Source: Scleroderma bovista (Eukaryota; Basidiomycota; Agaricomycetes; Boletales; Sclerodermataceae). Taken from it: a stretch of 64,000 nucleotides of DNA. The stretch is from positions 1-64,000 of the forward strand of contig JAYMGJ010000029.1 in the NCBI GenBank assembly GCA_037178675.1. Direction: 5' to 3'. The position numbers and the translations under genes were made by a program. The notes below the pieces were generated by a model. That model saw only the letters and a program-made list of their open reading frames with translations, had not been told where the DNA came from and did not search any database. Within the stretch, counting starts at the first letter, position 1, and every line of letters begins with the position of its first letter. This document shows, piece after piece, positions 23,659-33,590 of this stretch.

Positions 23659-26135
23659 TCAACACGAGTCGACCAACTTGTTTGGTGGGAAGCTGTATCC
23701 TGCTTGTGCCCACGTGGTGAGATTTGCATTGCTATATGCATTGAGGTGTCTATGGCAAACAGCGCGTTAAATGGCCAACCGGTGAGGACAACATAGAAAA
23801 CTTACGCATTAATGTAAGATTCCGTCGGATACCCTGGGGGATTGCACCCAATGCCGTTTTTAATGCCTTCTCTTTGATACACGCGGACATAGTCAACATA
23901 CATCGATACCGGGAATGTGAGGTGCATAAAGTCCTGTCCCTGGAAGGATGCTACAAAGACCCATCAAATAAGGTCATTTGAACAATGGGTCAAACTTACG
24001 AGACAAGCCCAGGTTGAAAATGATGTACTTTACAGAAAAGCCGCGTCAGCATGCAAAAGTAGACCATTACTTTATCCTGTTGCTCACCATCGGTTCCTCC
24101 GGGATTAGTCGTTGACCAATCCCCACGGTCGAGTCCGGCCCACTCGAAGCCTGAGTAATCTTCCACGTCTGCGCACTTTGACTGTACCAAAGAATGTAAC
24201 CCGATGCGCGATCACTTGGATTCGACCACCATTCGAATCCATAAGTGGCAAATCCCTGTCCACCATAGTTTTGGCTGTCGATGTAGGTCACAGCCGATAA
24301 TGCTTGCTGGTAGACACCACCAGTATACGAATTAAGCTGCGTGATTGCAGAGTCATTGATCGTGGTGGCGGGAGTCTGATTGTTGAACTGGTACTGGTAA
24401 TCGTATGGCGCGATTTGGGAACTTTGGGATACCTGCCCCTCGAAGACGGAGAGATCAACCTGAGTTTCGAAAATATCGATTTCAGGGACACCACGGCCGA
24501 CAGACACGCTCGGGCCTGGATGATCACCACCTGGACATGTACATGCGGAAAGGCGTTGACCTGGTTGGAAGCTCAAAGGGCCGCCGCCTGGTGCGCCAGT
24601 CGTGGCTGCTACAGGAGCCCCATTTAGTGTTTGGTTCGGGAGCGTCCCCACGTCACAGGCGGTGTAGCTGTACGGCCAAGTTCCTGTACGAAATAGATAA
24701 GCTGGATAAGAGAAGGATCGGCACATTACCCACCTTCAGTTGTCCCACCATATCCTGCGCGACCCTAAAAAGAGTGAGAGGTGAAAGTGATACCTCTTTC
24801 GTAATGACCTACCAGGTTACCCATGGTCCACGCAGCTGAGTAGCAGAATGAGTGGAGCGCAGATCAAAGAACAACACGCGAAAGACTCACCAGGCCACAG
24901 ACCCGGTGCCTTGGGGGACCCGGGCATGCTGACACTGACCTCGATATATCCGGTTGTGAAGCAGAACTTGTTCCATGATGTGAGCATGCCTGAGAGATGA
25001 TTTTGGTCTCTGATATGCAGACACTGACAGACAAACACATACCGCTCATGAAATTTAAGTTATTTTTTGGCTGCTCAGTCAACGTAAGCACGAGCTGCCC
25101 GCCTTTGGTTGTGACGGCCTTTGTATCCTCTGTGAGCAACTAGCACCATTCATCTAAAAATGCAACCACGTACCGAAGGATAATACCACTCTAAATCACC
25201 CGTAGCCCTGAAGTGGACAAATCGCTCACGACTCCACATTGCCCCATACACCATAAGGCGACTCACCAGTAGTGCAAGTTCTCTGCCTCCCAAAACGGAT
25301 CATCGCCCGGCCAAAACGTTCGTCCGTCAGTATTAAACTCATCGCTGAAAACAAGCTGATAGGAGCTCCCATCGCTGCCGACCCGATACATGGCTGAGGA
25401 CGGCGTCTCTGGATCGATCAAGCTCGGGAGCCCGGGCAAGGAGGGGACCTGTCCCGTCACGTTTATCCCACCCAAGTTGAACCCAACAATCGCCGGAGCT
25501 GTTGTCAAGAAATAATGTATTATTGGGTATCCGGCAAAGAGCGTCACAAGGCCGACGACGAGGACGAATAAGGTGCCGACATTTGCCCAGCCACGCGCGG
25601 AACAGAATGTGAATGAGCTATCCAGCGCGGCGTCCTGCATTGGGTCGGGGTTATGGAGTGGATCATCGAGGTCTGGGTCCTTTGTGTCCCAGGCGAAAGG
25701 GGGTACCGTTGAGGAGTTGCCCGCTATAGTAGAAGGCATTTTCTCTGCACCATTTAAAGAGGATACCTCGGATGGAGGAGCACTGAATCGTGAGCCGTTG
25801 TTGAATGTGCCCTCACGCGCTACAGGGTTGTACTGTTTTTTTCAGTTGGCCAGATGTTCAAGGAGTGTGAAGGGGCGGGATCTTGTACACACCGAGTAGG
25901 GTCCATAACCAGCACCAATTGCCCCACTTGCGACGCCCTGGGCGATCGCGCCCCTTCCAGAGTGCATCTGGACACTCCCGCGCGAGGAAGACCTGCCTGG
26001 TCCTGGAGGTCTCGATGGATTGTAGGATGGCTGTGAGTTGTACATGCTGGGTCCTTGAGGGCTTTGCGGGACAGCCGCGTAGTATTCCTGAGGGGTTTGT
26101 GGAGGAGGTGGCTGGCGACGCTGGTGGGGTTGCAT
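23659..26135 (-). CDS. KRE6: KRE6/SKN1-type beta-1,6-glucan synthesis protein (GH16-like)
   Basis: Type II membrane protein of the secretory pathway needed for cell-wall beta-1,6-glucan. Start at 26135 ([15 protein letters not shown]), Pro/Gln/Ser-rich cytosolic tail, then a single transmembrane segment ([20 protein letters not shown], about 25580-25520). The luminal GH16-like domain begins near [20 protein letters not shown]. It carries [36 protein letters not shown] across an intron, and the catalytic-type motif [11 protein letters not shown] (24467-24484; two Glu and one Asp). It ends [19 protein letters not shown] and NKLVDSC with the stop at 23659-23661. At least eight short introns. KRE6 and SKN1 are paralogues and cannot be told apart here. 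Adjacent to AOS1 with about 140 bp between. Confidence 0.93.
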
Positions 26136-26277
26136 GGGCCTGGTTGAGAAGGAGACACGCACAAACCGACACGCTACCACAGCCTGACTTGTCAGGTCAG
26201 GCAGCCGCTCGTCCCAACAAACCATCTCCACTTTCTCACGGGAAATGCACCCATTGATAATAGCCAATATCATTACC

Positions 26278-27810
26278 CTACATGTTCATCCTAACCACAG
26301 TACCACCCCCGGAGGTGCCATCGAACACGAAGAAATTCGCTATCGGGGCCTCCCGCGCACCCAACGCCTTCAGAATATCCTGGCCCAGCATCCCACCCAC
26401 CACCGCACACACAGGCGAAAACTCGTGGCTTGCAGACGACGCGAGACTTCTACGGATCATGGCATTAGCATCACTACTGTTTCATCAAATGGGACTCTTA
26501 CTCGATCAGTTCCGCGGGCATCGCGGAGAGCGCCTGCCGGTTCACATCAGCCTCCGCTAACATCGAGTTGGCAATGGAAAGCAACTCGGGGGCGGCATCC
26601 CGTGCGTCAGGCAGCTTTCCGTCATGTACTTTTTGGTACTCCCAAAGAGCTGGTGAACAGTCAGACAGAAGCAATAACAGTATGCACACGCACCAAGTAT
26701 AGCGAGCACAGCACCCGGATTGAGCTCCTTCGTCTGCCTCTTTGTCAGAGCGGACCATCGATGGCGCAATGCCATGTGTAGCGGCGAGTACACCTGGCTC
26801 GCTTTCACACTTCTGGGTGCATCTCCTGGGGCTGACCTATCACTATTCACATGACCATGTCACAGTCAGCGTACGATCGCCCGAGACGGCCTGGCACAGT
26901 TAGAGGTAACTCACGGAGTAATGTAGTCGTGTTTGAGTAGGTCACAAAATATGTAGCCTAGCAAACCAAAGCACCCTCCCGCATAGAAAGGCTTGCCAAA
27001 CCGTCTGCAAACTTCGTTGATTTGAATCTCCATTGCCACCGATGTCAGTATCCATGTACGCATGCAATTGAACTCAATCGAGCAAGTCACTCACAAGTCT
27101 CTCCCGAGGCCAGTCCGTCACGCATACCAAGTCAACAGACATCACCAATGCATCCAGAGATTCTCGTTCCAACAGCGTGTGGTGTTTCATCGCCTGTACG
27201 GCTACCAGTGGGTTCAGACTCTCTATCCGGGCCTTGGCAACCTCCACTTTCTGTCATTCCCAGGGCGGTGTAGACAATTGGCGTAAGCGGAATGAATAGG
27301 GCCCGTCTCCCACAGCAAAAAGGGAGACGGCACTCTTGCATACTCGCCTTTTTCCCAACATCTTCTTCTCGGAAGAAGAACCCGGCCCCGAGATCCTCTT
27401 CGGCAACGTCGTCCGAGTCAACGATGACAAGTTTCCCGATGCCAGCGAGCACGATGTTCTTGATAGCCTCTGTCGCTGTTCCTCGCAACCGCACGACTAG
27501 AATGGTGGCATTTCGCATCCTGTGGTGCATGTTTCATTGACGTTTGCATCATAAACATGGAGCGGTACAGGCATTTATACAACAGATATCCCACATGCAT
27601 ATGCACAACAAAGCAGGGGTTGGAGAGAGACATACCGTTGTTGTGCTTCCAGTCCCCATAAGCGTATCTGTCGATCGTATACAGCAGCCTCATCTTGTGC
27701 ACGACGATGAGGCCAGACAGACAAAATGCGGGCGAAAAACGCATACCTTCGGTAATTTGCACCGGGTTTCCTTTACTCCCGCCTTCGTACAGTGCGTCAG
27801 AGGTCGACAT
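26278..27810 (-). CDS. AOS1: SUMO-activating enzyme E1 subunit 1 (AOS1/SAE1)
   Basis: Half of the heterodimeric E1 that adenylates SUMO before transfer to Uba2. Start at 27810 (MSTSDALYEGG). After one intron, DEAAVYDRQIRLWGLEAQQR matches the conserved N-terminus of E1-like ThiF proteins. The next exon reads RMRNATILVVRLRGTATEAI, KNIVLAGIGKLVIVDSDDV and DLGAGFFFREEDVGK (adenylation fold). The C-terminal exon has SPVCAVVGGMLGQDILKALG and ANFFVFDGTSGGG, stop at 26278-26280. The usual GLGG-like nucleotide loop appears as VRLRGTA, as in AOS1 where the partner supplies catalysis; no catalytic Cys is expected. Several middle exons are short and only roughly placed. The duplicated transcription-factor block starts less than 100 bp upstream, so its promoter abuts a rearrangement edge. 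Confidence 0.9.
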
Positions 27811-27896
27811 GCTCGGCTTACATAAGACCTGACGTCGCACGTGTCTGTGTTTATGCTTGTTTAGTACCACATCCAAAATGATCGAGAACGCCGACT

Positions 27897-30443
27897 TCTG
27901 TAGAAGCTCTTTCACCGTCTCGGAGGGTCGAGATTTGAATGAGATTCGGTCCGCGCGAACTAAATGGCACGACCCACGCTTTGAGTACTATGCATCTAAA
28001 CATCGTTGTGCCAGTGAGTACTCCCCTTTAACAATTAAGTAATTGGAATAGGGTAGAGCTCCGCCACCGGTAACCCATCACAACCTCTCTCGCCCTGCGG
28101 CGATAGCACTGGACTACGACGACAAAGCCCACATAAGAGCTGCGCCTTACTACAGGGTCAAATGGGTAAAATTATTGGATAGTGTGGGAAGTAATCCAGG
28201 GGCTAGAGGGATTCAAATAAAAGCCTGTAAGTCGATACGCATAGAGAACCGGAAACCAATATGCTAGTGTAGGTATCAGGAATCAAAAACGAGCGAGTAA
28301 CAAAAAAACCAGATTAAATCCTAGCGGCCTCTAGAAGTGAAATAAAAGTGTTCGCAAGGTCCACCATCTCATATCGCACCAATGCCGTCCTCCATCTGAG
28401 TCGGGTCATCTTCGAGCCTGCATGATGAACTGCGTCAGCTTTCCCCCTCCAAGTCACTAAACAAGACTCACATATAGTTCCTTTCTATCTCTGAAAGAAT
28501 GGACAGGAGGTCCCCTGCGACGAAGCTCAGAAGAGGAGGTAGGATTGAAGGAAATAGTAGACTCACATAAATATGCATGCGCTTGTGCAGATGCTGGGGC
28601 AGAACCCCCCTTCCTCACCGCGTCCAAAAGGGTAGAAGCCACGAACCGCACTTTATGGACCTGGAACGAATGATCAGGTGAGATACGCATACTAGGTAGG
28701 AGTAAGGATTGTGCTGACCAGCGAAGGCCCATTAGTGGCAACAGATTGAATGGGTATACTGATGTGCGAAACGCCTCTTAAAGACATGTGAAGAAATCGC
28801 GAAGGAATAACCTCACTGTAGAATATTAAGCATATCGCTTGCAACGGCTTCCCTGTCCTCAGCCACCTTTTGCTCGTCAACACTCCCCTGCATGAACATA
28901 ATAAGCTCATCACGGTATTGTTTTCGATCACGAATCGCACAAGTTGCTATCAGTGAAATCAACCAAGATTATAACGTATGCCTGGGGATGATCGGAACTC
29001 ACCTGTGTCACATACACATTCGCCTGCATCACCAAAAATGGGTTGAGCGCGTTCTCGCGCGACGCGTTAAGGTTATCGAAGAAATCTCTGACCTCGCCCA
29101 ACGTCGCCTGTCTGAACCTCGTTCCACAATAATATTCCACATTACCCAAAGCGTTCATGTCATCGCGATGCCGGGTATCACCACCTCCAACTACATCAGT
29201 ACTAGCGGATGCACCCATGCCGCCACCTCCTACCGCACTCCCCAGAGGAGAAAGTCTCCTTGGCAACCGCCCATTCAACTGTAGCGACGGCGGTGCATGG
29301 TCGAGTGTCTCAAGTATCCGTGTATGGAGGGACTGAACCTCCTCGAGACGTGCTGTCGCGAACTGGCCACGCGGTAGTGAACGCTTGTCGACGCGTATCC
29401 GGACAAGGATTTCTCCCAGTAATGCGAAGATCCGAGAGATGTAATTGAGCCCCGAGACGATGGCCGTTTTGCCTTGGGGTTGGGGGAGATAGGCGGCGGT
29501 TGTTATGCTGTTTTGTGTTTAGATAGGTAATGGGGTAACGGGGGAGGAGTGTGAGAGTAGAACGTACTATTCATCATCGATTTCCTTCGGGAAATGTACT
29601 GTACAGTCCTCGTCTCGAAGACAGATTGGACGTCCAAGAAGGAGTGACATCGATTTGTCCGCTACAGATTACGAAGTAAAGGTCATTGCATGCCAATATC
29701 AAGAAATGACAGAGGGATTACGTACCGCCAAAAAGTAGCCAGAATGCCCTCCGTCTAACTTGCGATTCGACTGGATCGAGATCCTCGTATGACGCTTCCT
29801 CATGCATGCGCAGTGTCACCGCAATATGTGCTGCCTCCCCAAAGGCTGCATGCTGCGTTGCGTCTGTTCCCGTACAAAAGTGATAGCAGCAGTCGCTGAA
29901 GACCTTCAACTACTGGCGTTCCTCACACCATTCAAAATAAACAACTCACAAATACCGAATGACGACGTGCGTCGAGGAGGGTGGGTCATATGATGCAACT
30001 GTGATATGTCTACTCGCCTCGTAACACGACCTCGCAAGCTTCTTCACTGTCGATCTCTCCATCGGCACATATGATTTCGGGACTTGCACCAGAGTAGATG
30101 CGACGGTCGACATGACAAGGGCGAAAAATAACGGGTCACGTTCAGCGCGGTTGGCGTGCAGGTCTGCCATGAACGACGGTTTGTGGATGCATGGGGTCAG
30201 CGGGTATACGAAGTCAAAAAATAGTGCGATGGTGAGGATCGCATCTCGTGGTGCGATGTCTTCGAGACGGTGTGGGCGATATTCAGAGGCAGGCGCAATG
30301 GATGAGGACAGTATGGCTGGATGCGGCTCGCTGGTGCAGCGTGCGAAGATACCTGGCGATTGTTCAGTGGTCAAGAACGGAGGAGACGATAAATAGCACA
30401 CAAACAAATTAGGGGAACCCTTCTTTTTAGGCTGATAGTCATA
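27897..30443 (-). pseudogene. Truncated copy of Zn2Cys6 transcription factor (copy A)
   Basis: Direct duplicate of the gene at 41573-44571, near-identical over most of the middle and C-terminal coding region. The coding part ends at a stop at 28314-28316, and the 3' flank to about 27897 also matches. Retained: the fungal middle homology region (FFDFVYPLTPCIHKPSF, ERDPLFFALVMSTVAS, RRRAFWLLFGG). Lost: the N-terminal exon, the whole zinc cluster (similarity stops at YDYQPKKK), and two internal pieces corresponding to about 43540-43750 and 43790-43930 of copy B. At 30444-30453 it is joined to ULP2-derived sequence. It cannot encode a DNA-binding factor as such; the remaining frame is largely open, so expression of a chimeric product cannot be excluded. 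The 3' flanks of A and B differ by a segment of about 470 bp present only in B. Confidence 0.85.
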
Positions 30444-30740
30444 GGGTATCGTCACGTCCGATTCGGCAGCCGCCGGTGGAGGTGGCAATGGTGACTTTGT
30501 TCTCCGAGCTGTGGATTGCCGGAGAGAACGACGAAGATCAGATGGACCTGCCTCAGGATCCGGTGGTTTCCTGTGTGCGAATCGCATAAAATTCTCAGAT
30601 GACCAAGATGTAACATACAGTCCAGGTCTGGAGACCTTTATCTTAACAGATGATGAGCTAGGAGTGGAGGACCGGGTGGGGAGTGTAGATGGCGCCATTA
30701 ATCCTGATTGTTCAGGCCTTGATAGCTGCTGGCTAGCCAT
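29946..30740 (-). other. Chimeric open frame: ULP2 linker fused to transcription-factor middle domain
   Basis: A 264-codon frame opening at an ATG at 30740 (MASQQLSRPEQSG). It first encodes the ULP2 linker (KIKVSRPGLYVTSWSSENF, then FAHRKPPDPEAGPSDLRR) and then, after AAAESDVTIP, the transcription-factor sequence YDYQPKKKGSPNLFVC and the middle homology region. The frame also runs straight through what is an intron in copy B, because of small insertions. The upstream sequence is the end of the YR retrotransposon. Whether it is transcribed is unknown; it may simply be a fortuitous frame across two pseudogene fragments. Confidence 0.5.
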
Positions 30741-30806
30741 ATCGGCGGCGTGTTTCAAAATCGAACCTCCCGCTTTTGGCCTATTTAAGATTAGCACGAG
30801 GAAATC
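30453..30806 (-). pseudogene. ULP2-derived duplicate, left piece
   Basis: Copy of the ULP2 region 12925-13290 (disordered linker exon), clearly alignable but with scattered substitutions and small deletions. It ends abruptly after the bases gattagcacgaggaaa, where the YR retrotransposon begins. The matching sequence resumes at 37345. Confidence 0.88.
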
Positions 30807-31094
30807 TATGCGCTTCAAGCTTCAGACCTTGAAGGTGATGCTTGGTTGGTGGTAGTAGACTGCGCGACGCTAGTATGATTGATGACGAAGTGCATACGAA
30901 ACCGTGCTGTGTACATGGGTGTGAACTACTTTGGGACATGGGCGAAAAACCGAAGGTTTTTCCGGCTCGAAACTGGACCCGAACCTGTCGGGAAGAGCGC
31001 GCTGTGATCCCATACAAAGTAGGAGTGAGCGACGCTTCACAGTGAGCTTGAAAACCCCGATAGTAGGAGCGCAAACTCACCCTGGACGAAAGGC

Positions 31095-31767
31095 TTATCT
31101 CACGGGAGGAAGAATGTACTGCCGCAGATTGTTCAAGGTGTCCGGTTGGCTTTGGAGGAAAGGTGCTAACACGAGTACATGGTGTCTGAGGTATAATGTG
31201 AAAGATTCGCTGGACCACCGCCCCATTGTCTTGACGACATCGAAAGGTACTCCTTTCAGTAGGTAGAATAATGTTCCTCCTATGCGCAGACTGTGGCCCT
31301 TTAAATCCGGCAAGTTCGGATGAGCTTTGGTGATGGAATCTATACGCTTGATTACCTCTTTTTTCGAGAGTGGGCGCAGCCCGCCGGTGGGGTGTTTCCA
31401 GGCGAATAAGTGAGATTCAACATTGCCGACATTGATTCTTGCATGATTGTCTAGTGCCGTTTTTGGGTCCGACGGCGATGGTAAGATGTGTGGCGCGCAG
31501 TGAACATCTTCCCCTGTGGGCGAAGTTTTGGTCATTGGAATGGAGAATTTGATGACTGGAAGGTTTTGATGGTTCTGCGTGAAAAAGAGACCGGCTCTAG
31601 TAATGTGTTTCGTCGGGTTGAACTTTGATATAGCCGGCACTGTGAATTCTCCTAGTCGCGCTATGCAAAAAAACGAGCAGACTATGCACGCGAAGATCGC
31701 TGCGTCGCGTGAGTTGTCATGGTCCATGAGGGAATGGAATATCTCTAGTATCTCTAGTGTGAACGGC
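31095..31767 (-). pseudogene. Tyrosine recombinase of the YR element, C-terminal part (split)
   Basis: Catalytic part of a phage-integrase-type recombinase. The frame can be followed up to the insertion site as PFTLEILEIFHSLMDHDN. Catalytic residues are present: Arg in CIARLGEFT, the His-x-x-Arg box in GHSLRIGG, Trp in MGRWSSES and the nucleophile Tyr in FTLYLRHH. It ends at QYILPPVR with the stop at 31095-31097. The N-terminal half lies beyond the solo LTR at 33030 onward; removing one target duplication makes the two halves continuous in frame (KRAP then FTLEIL). Confidence 0.88.
31762..31767. repeat. Target-site duplication, left
   Basis: AACGGC directly before the TGTCA end of the solo LTR; the same six bases follow the other end at 33030. 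Confidence 0.8.
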
Positions 31768-33029
31768 TGTCATATCCATACTTTTCCAGTCGCAACTCCA
31801 GTCTAACCATGGCCCGCCTGACCTCTCCTTAGGCATAGATGCAACTCCGGATCTAGTCCGGCCATCTCCAGCCCTATAGCTGCACTCCAGCTCAACTCCG
31901 GTCACTACGTCCATCTCCGCCTCAGGACTAACCCCTGTCTCCCTACAGACAGATCCGCGGTCTAACTCCTCCGTGTCGGACCTGTACCTACCACTAGTTG
32001 CTACTCCGGTTTCAGTCCAGCCACTCCCTTAGCCTTGTCTGCGACGTAGCCCAACTCCGGCTGGTACATCCAACTCCGGCTCAGTTCTGCTCCTGCTCCT
32101 GCTCTGCTTCCTCTGTCAGGTCCACCAAAGGCTTAGGACATTTCCATGTCCAACTCCGGACCTTCCTCCGGCTACTCCGCCCTTCCTCCACCTGTGCACT
32201 CCCTCCGCTCTTGCACTTCCTCCAGTCCCACTTCCTCCGGTCCCACTTCCTCCGGTCCCACTTCCTCCGGTCCTGGACATCGGTCCGGACTTAACATTAG
32301 TTAAGTCCACCTCTGACCCTTACCTGTCCTCTTCCGACCTAGTTCCCTTGTCCCTGCTTTTCCTCCGTCGTCCCTGTAACTCTAGTTCCCCGTGTCTGCT
32401 TCCGCTCCGGTTTATTTTCCTGTCCCTGCTTTATTTTCTTGTACCTGGTTTATTTTCCTGTCTGCTTCTGCTCCATCCCTTGTCTCGACATTAAGGTGTT
32501 TACTTGTCACCGTATATACTCACCTTAGTTTCATTACTATATAAACTACCGTACTCCGGCCTAGTAGTCCTTAGATCAAATCTCAACTAAGATACTCCCC
32601 ACTCTGTACTACCCACCATGCTCTCCTAATCCCATCTTGTTCTCCTGAACTCCGGCCAACTCCGGCCTCCGTCCTATCTCGTCCCCTTGGTCCTATGTCC
32701 GATCCTAGCAAGTCTCCTACTTGCACGAGGGCAAAAGCCACCTCTGTCCCAGACTCGACGCTAGACCTCTCAGGACTTATCCCACCTCTGGGATGTCCTT
32801 CGTCCGGACAAACTGCGCTTTACTCCGGTCCACTTTCCCGCGGTCCGGACTAACTCCGCAAAACCCGGACTTACTTCCAGTGCTCCTCCAGCGCCCGGAC
32901 TTCGTCCGTATGACCCGGACTTGACTCTCTGCACTAAGTAGCACATACTAGTGCCAGAACTTACCTCCTCATTAGTTCCCTGCACCCCTGGACCTCCTAG
33001 TAAGATCGTCGAGGAGAACCGGTCTTGAC
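31768..33029 (+). mobile_element. Solo LTR (about 1,262 bp) inside the recombinase gene
   Basis: Bounded by AACGGC at 31762-31767 and 33030-33035, a 5-6 bp target duplication. The inserted sequence begins TGTCA and ends TGACA, the TG...CA form of retrotransposon LTRs. A TATA-like ctatataaac lies at about 32538-32547 on the plus strand, which suggests that orientation. The sequence is pyrimidine-rich and full of tccgg motifs. No protein-coding or second LTR sequence is present, so this is best read as the product of LTR-LTR recombination. The superfamily (Gypsy or Copia) cannot be told from an LTR alone. Confidence 0.82.
32216..32272. repeat. 15-bp tandem repeat in the LTR
   Basis: About four copies of cttcctccggtccca, the first slightly diverged (ccag for ccgg). 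The unit contains the tccgg motif that recurs throughout the LTR. Confidence 0.8.
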
Positions 33030-33035
33030 AACGGC
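33030..33035. repeat. Target-site duplication, right
   Basis: AACGGC directly after the TGACA end of the solo LTR. Collapsing the two copies restores the recombinase reading frame. Confidence 0.8.
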
Positions 33036-33590
33036 GCTCGTTTCAAGCGTTTGGATGCAGCGGGTGCCAGTCTGGTTGCTCCTTCTAAGAGCGCTTTGTA
33101 CTCCGGCTCATTTACTCGCCACTCCAGTCCGTGCAGTAGATGCCATGCGCGCACGGCCGCCGCATAGTTAGAGATTGAGGAACCCGAGTAAGCGCCTGCG
33201 CAACTTGACAGGAAAGCCGCGAAGACATGAGAGGAAACCGGTGCACGGTGATGTTCCGGGATGCCATGGATATCACAATATACATGAAAAATGAGGAGAC
33301 CGGTACCGTAGAGTTCTTTGGTTGATTCTGACCACGAGGCCCCTATGACCCGCACTATGCGGTCAATTTCTTCGTCTGACAAGGGTTGATTGGGGTCTGA
33401 TACCTTTGAGCGTGGGGAAGTGTCCGATGGGCGCCAGCTCAGTAGTCGCTGCCGGGCGAGACAGTGCAGTCGGAGGGGGGAGGTGATTGGGGTGAGGTCG
33501 GGTTTGTATGGACGAGGTTTCGCCTGTAGGGGGTTACTATCAGGTAAGGGATGGTTGAAACGTTGCCTAGGCACTTCAGTCGTCAGCGAG
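33030..33590 (-). pseudogene. Tyrosine recombinase of the YR element, N-terminal part (split)
   Basis: SAM-like, core-binding half of the recombinase: SDEEIDRIVRVIGASW, ESTKELYGTGLLIFHVYC, VFAAFLSSCAGAYSGSSISN, YAAAVRAWHLLHGLEW, up to ASKRLKRAP where the solo LTR interrupts it. The open frame extends further upstream, overlapping the end of the RT frame, but the conserved part starts about here. With its catalytic half at 31095-31767 it makes a complete recombinase. Confidence 0.82.

Noticed and set aside
15238..27810. Secondary-metabolite or folate gene cluster
   Set aside because: The neighbouring genes belong to unrelated cellular processes and the BAHD gene is more than 30 kb away.
30741..30818. 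Longer start for the chimeric ORF at 30818
   Set aside because: The first codon there is TTG, just downstream of an in-frame TGA; the first ATG is at 30740.
32116..32310. Gly/Thr/Ser repeat protein on the minus strand in the LTR
   Set aside because: It is the translation of a 15-bp DNA tandem repeat inside a non-coding LTR.
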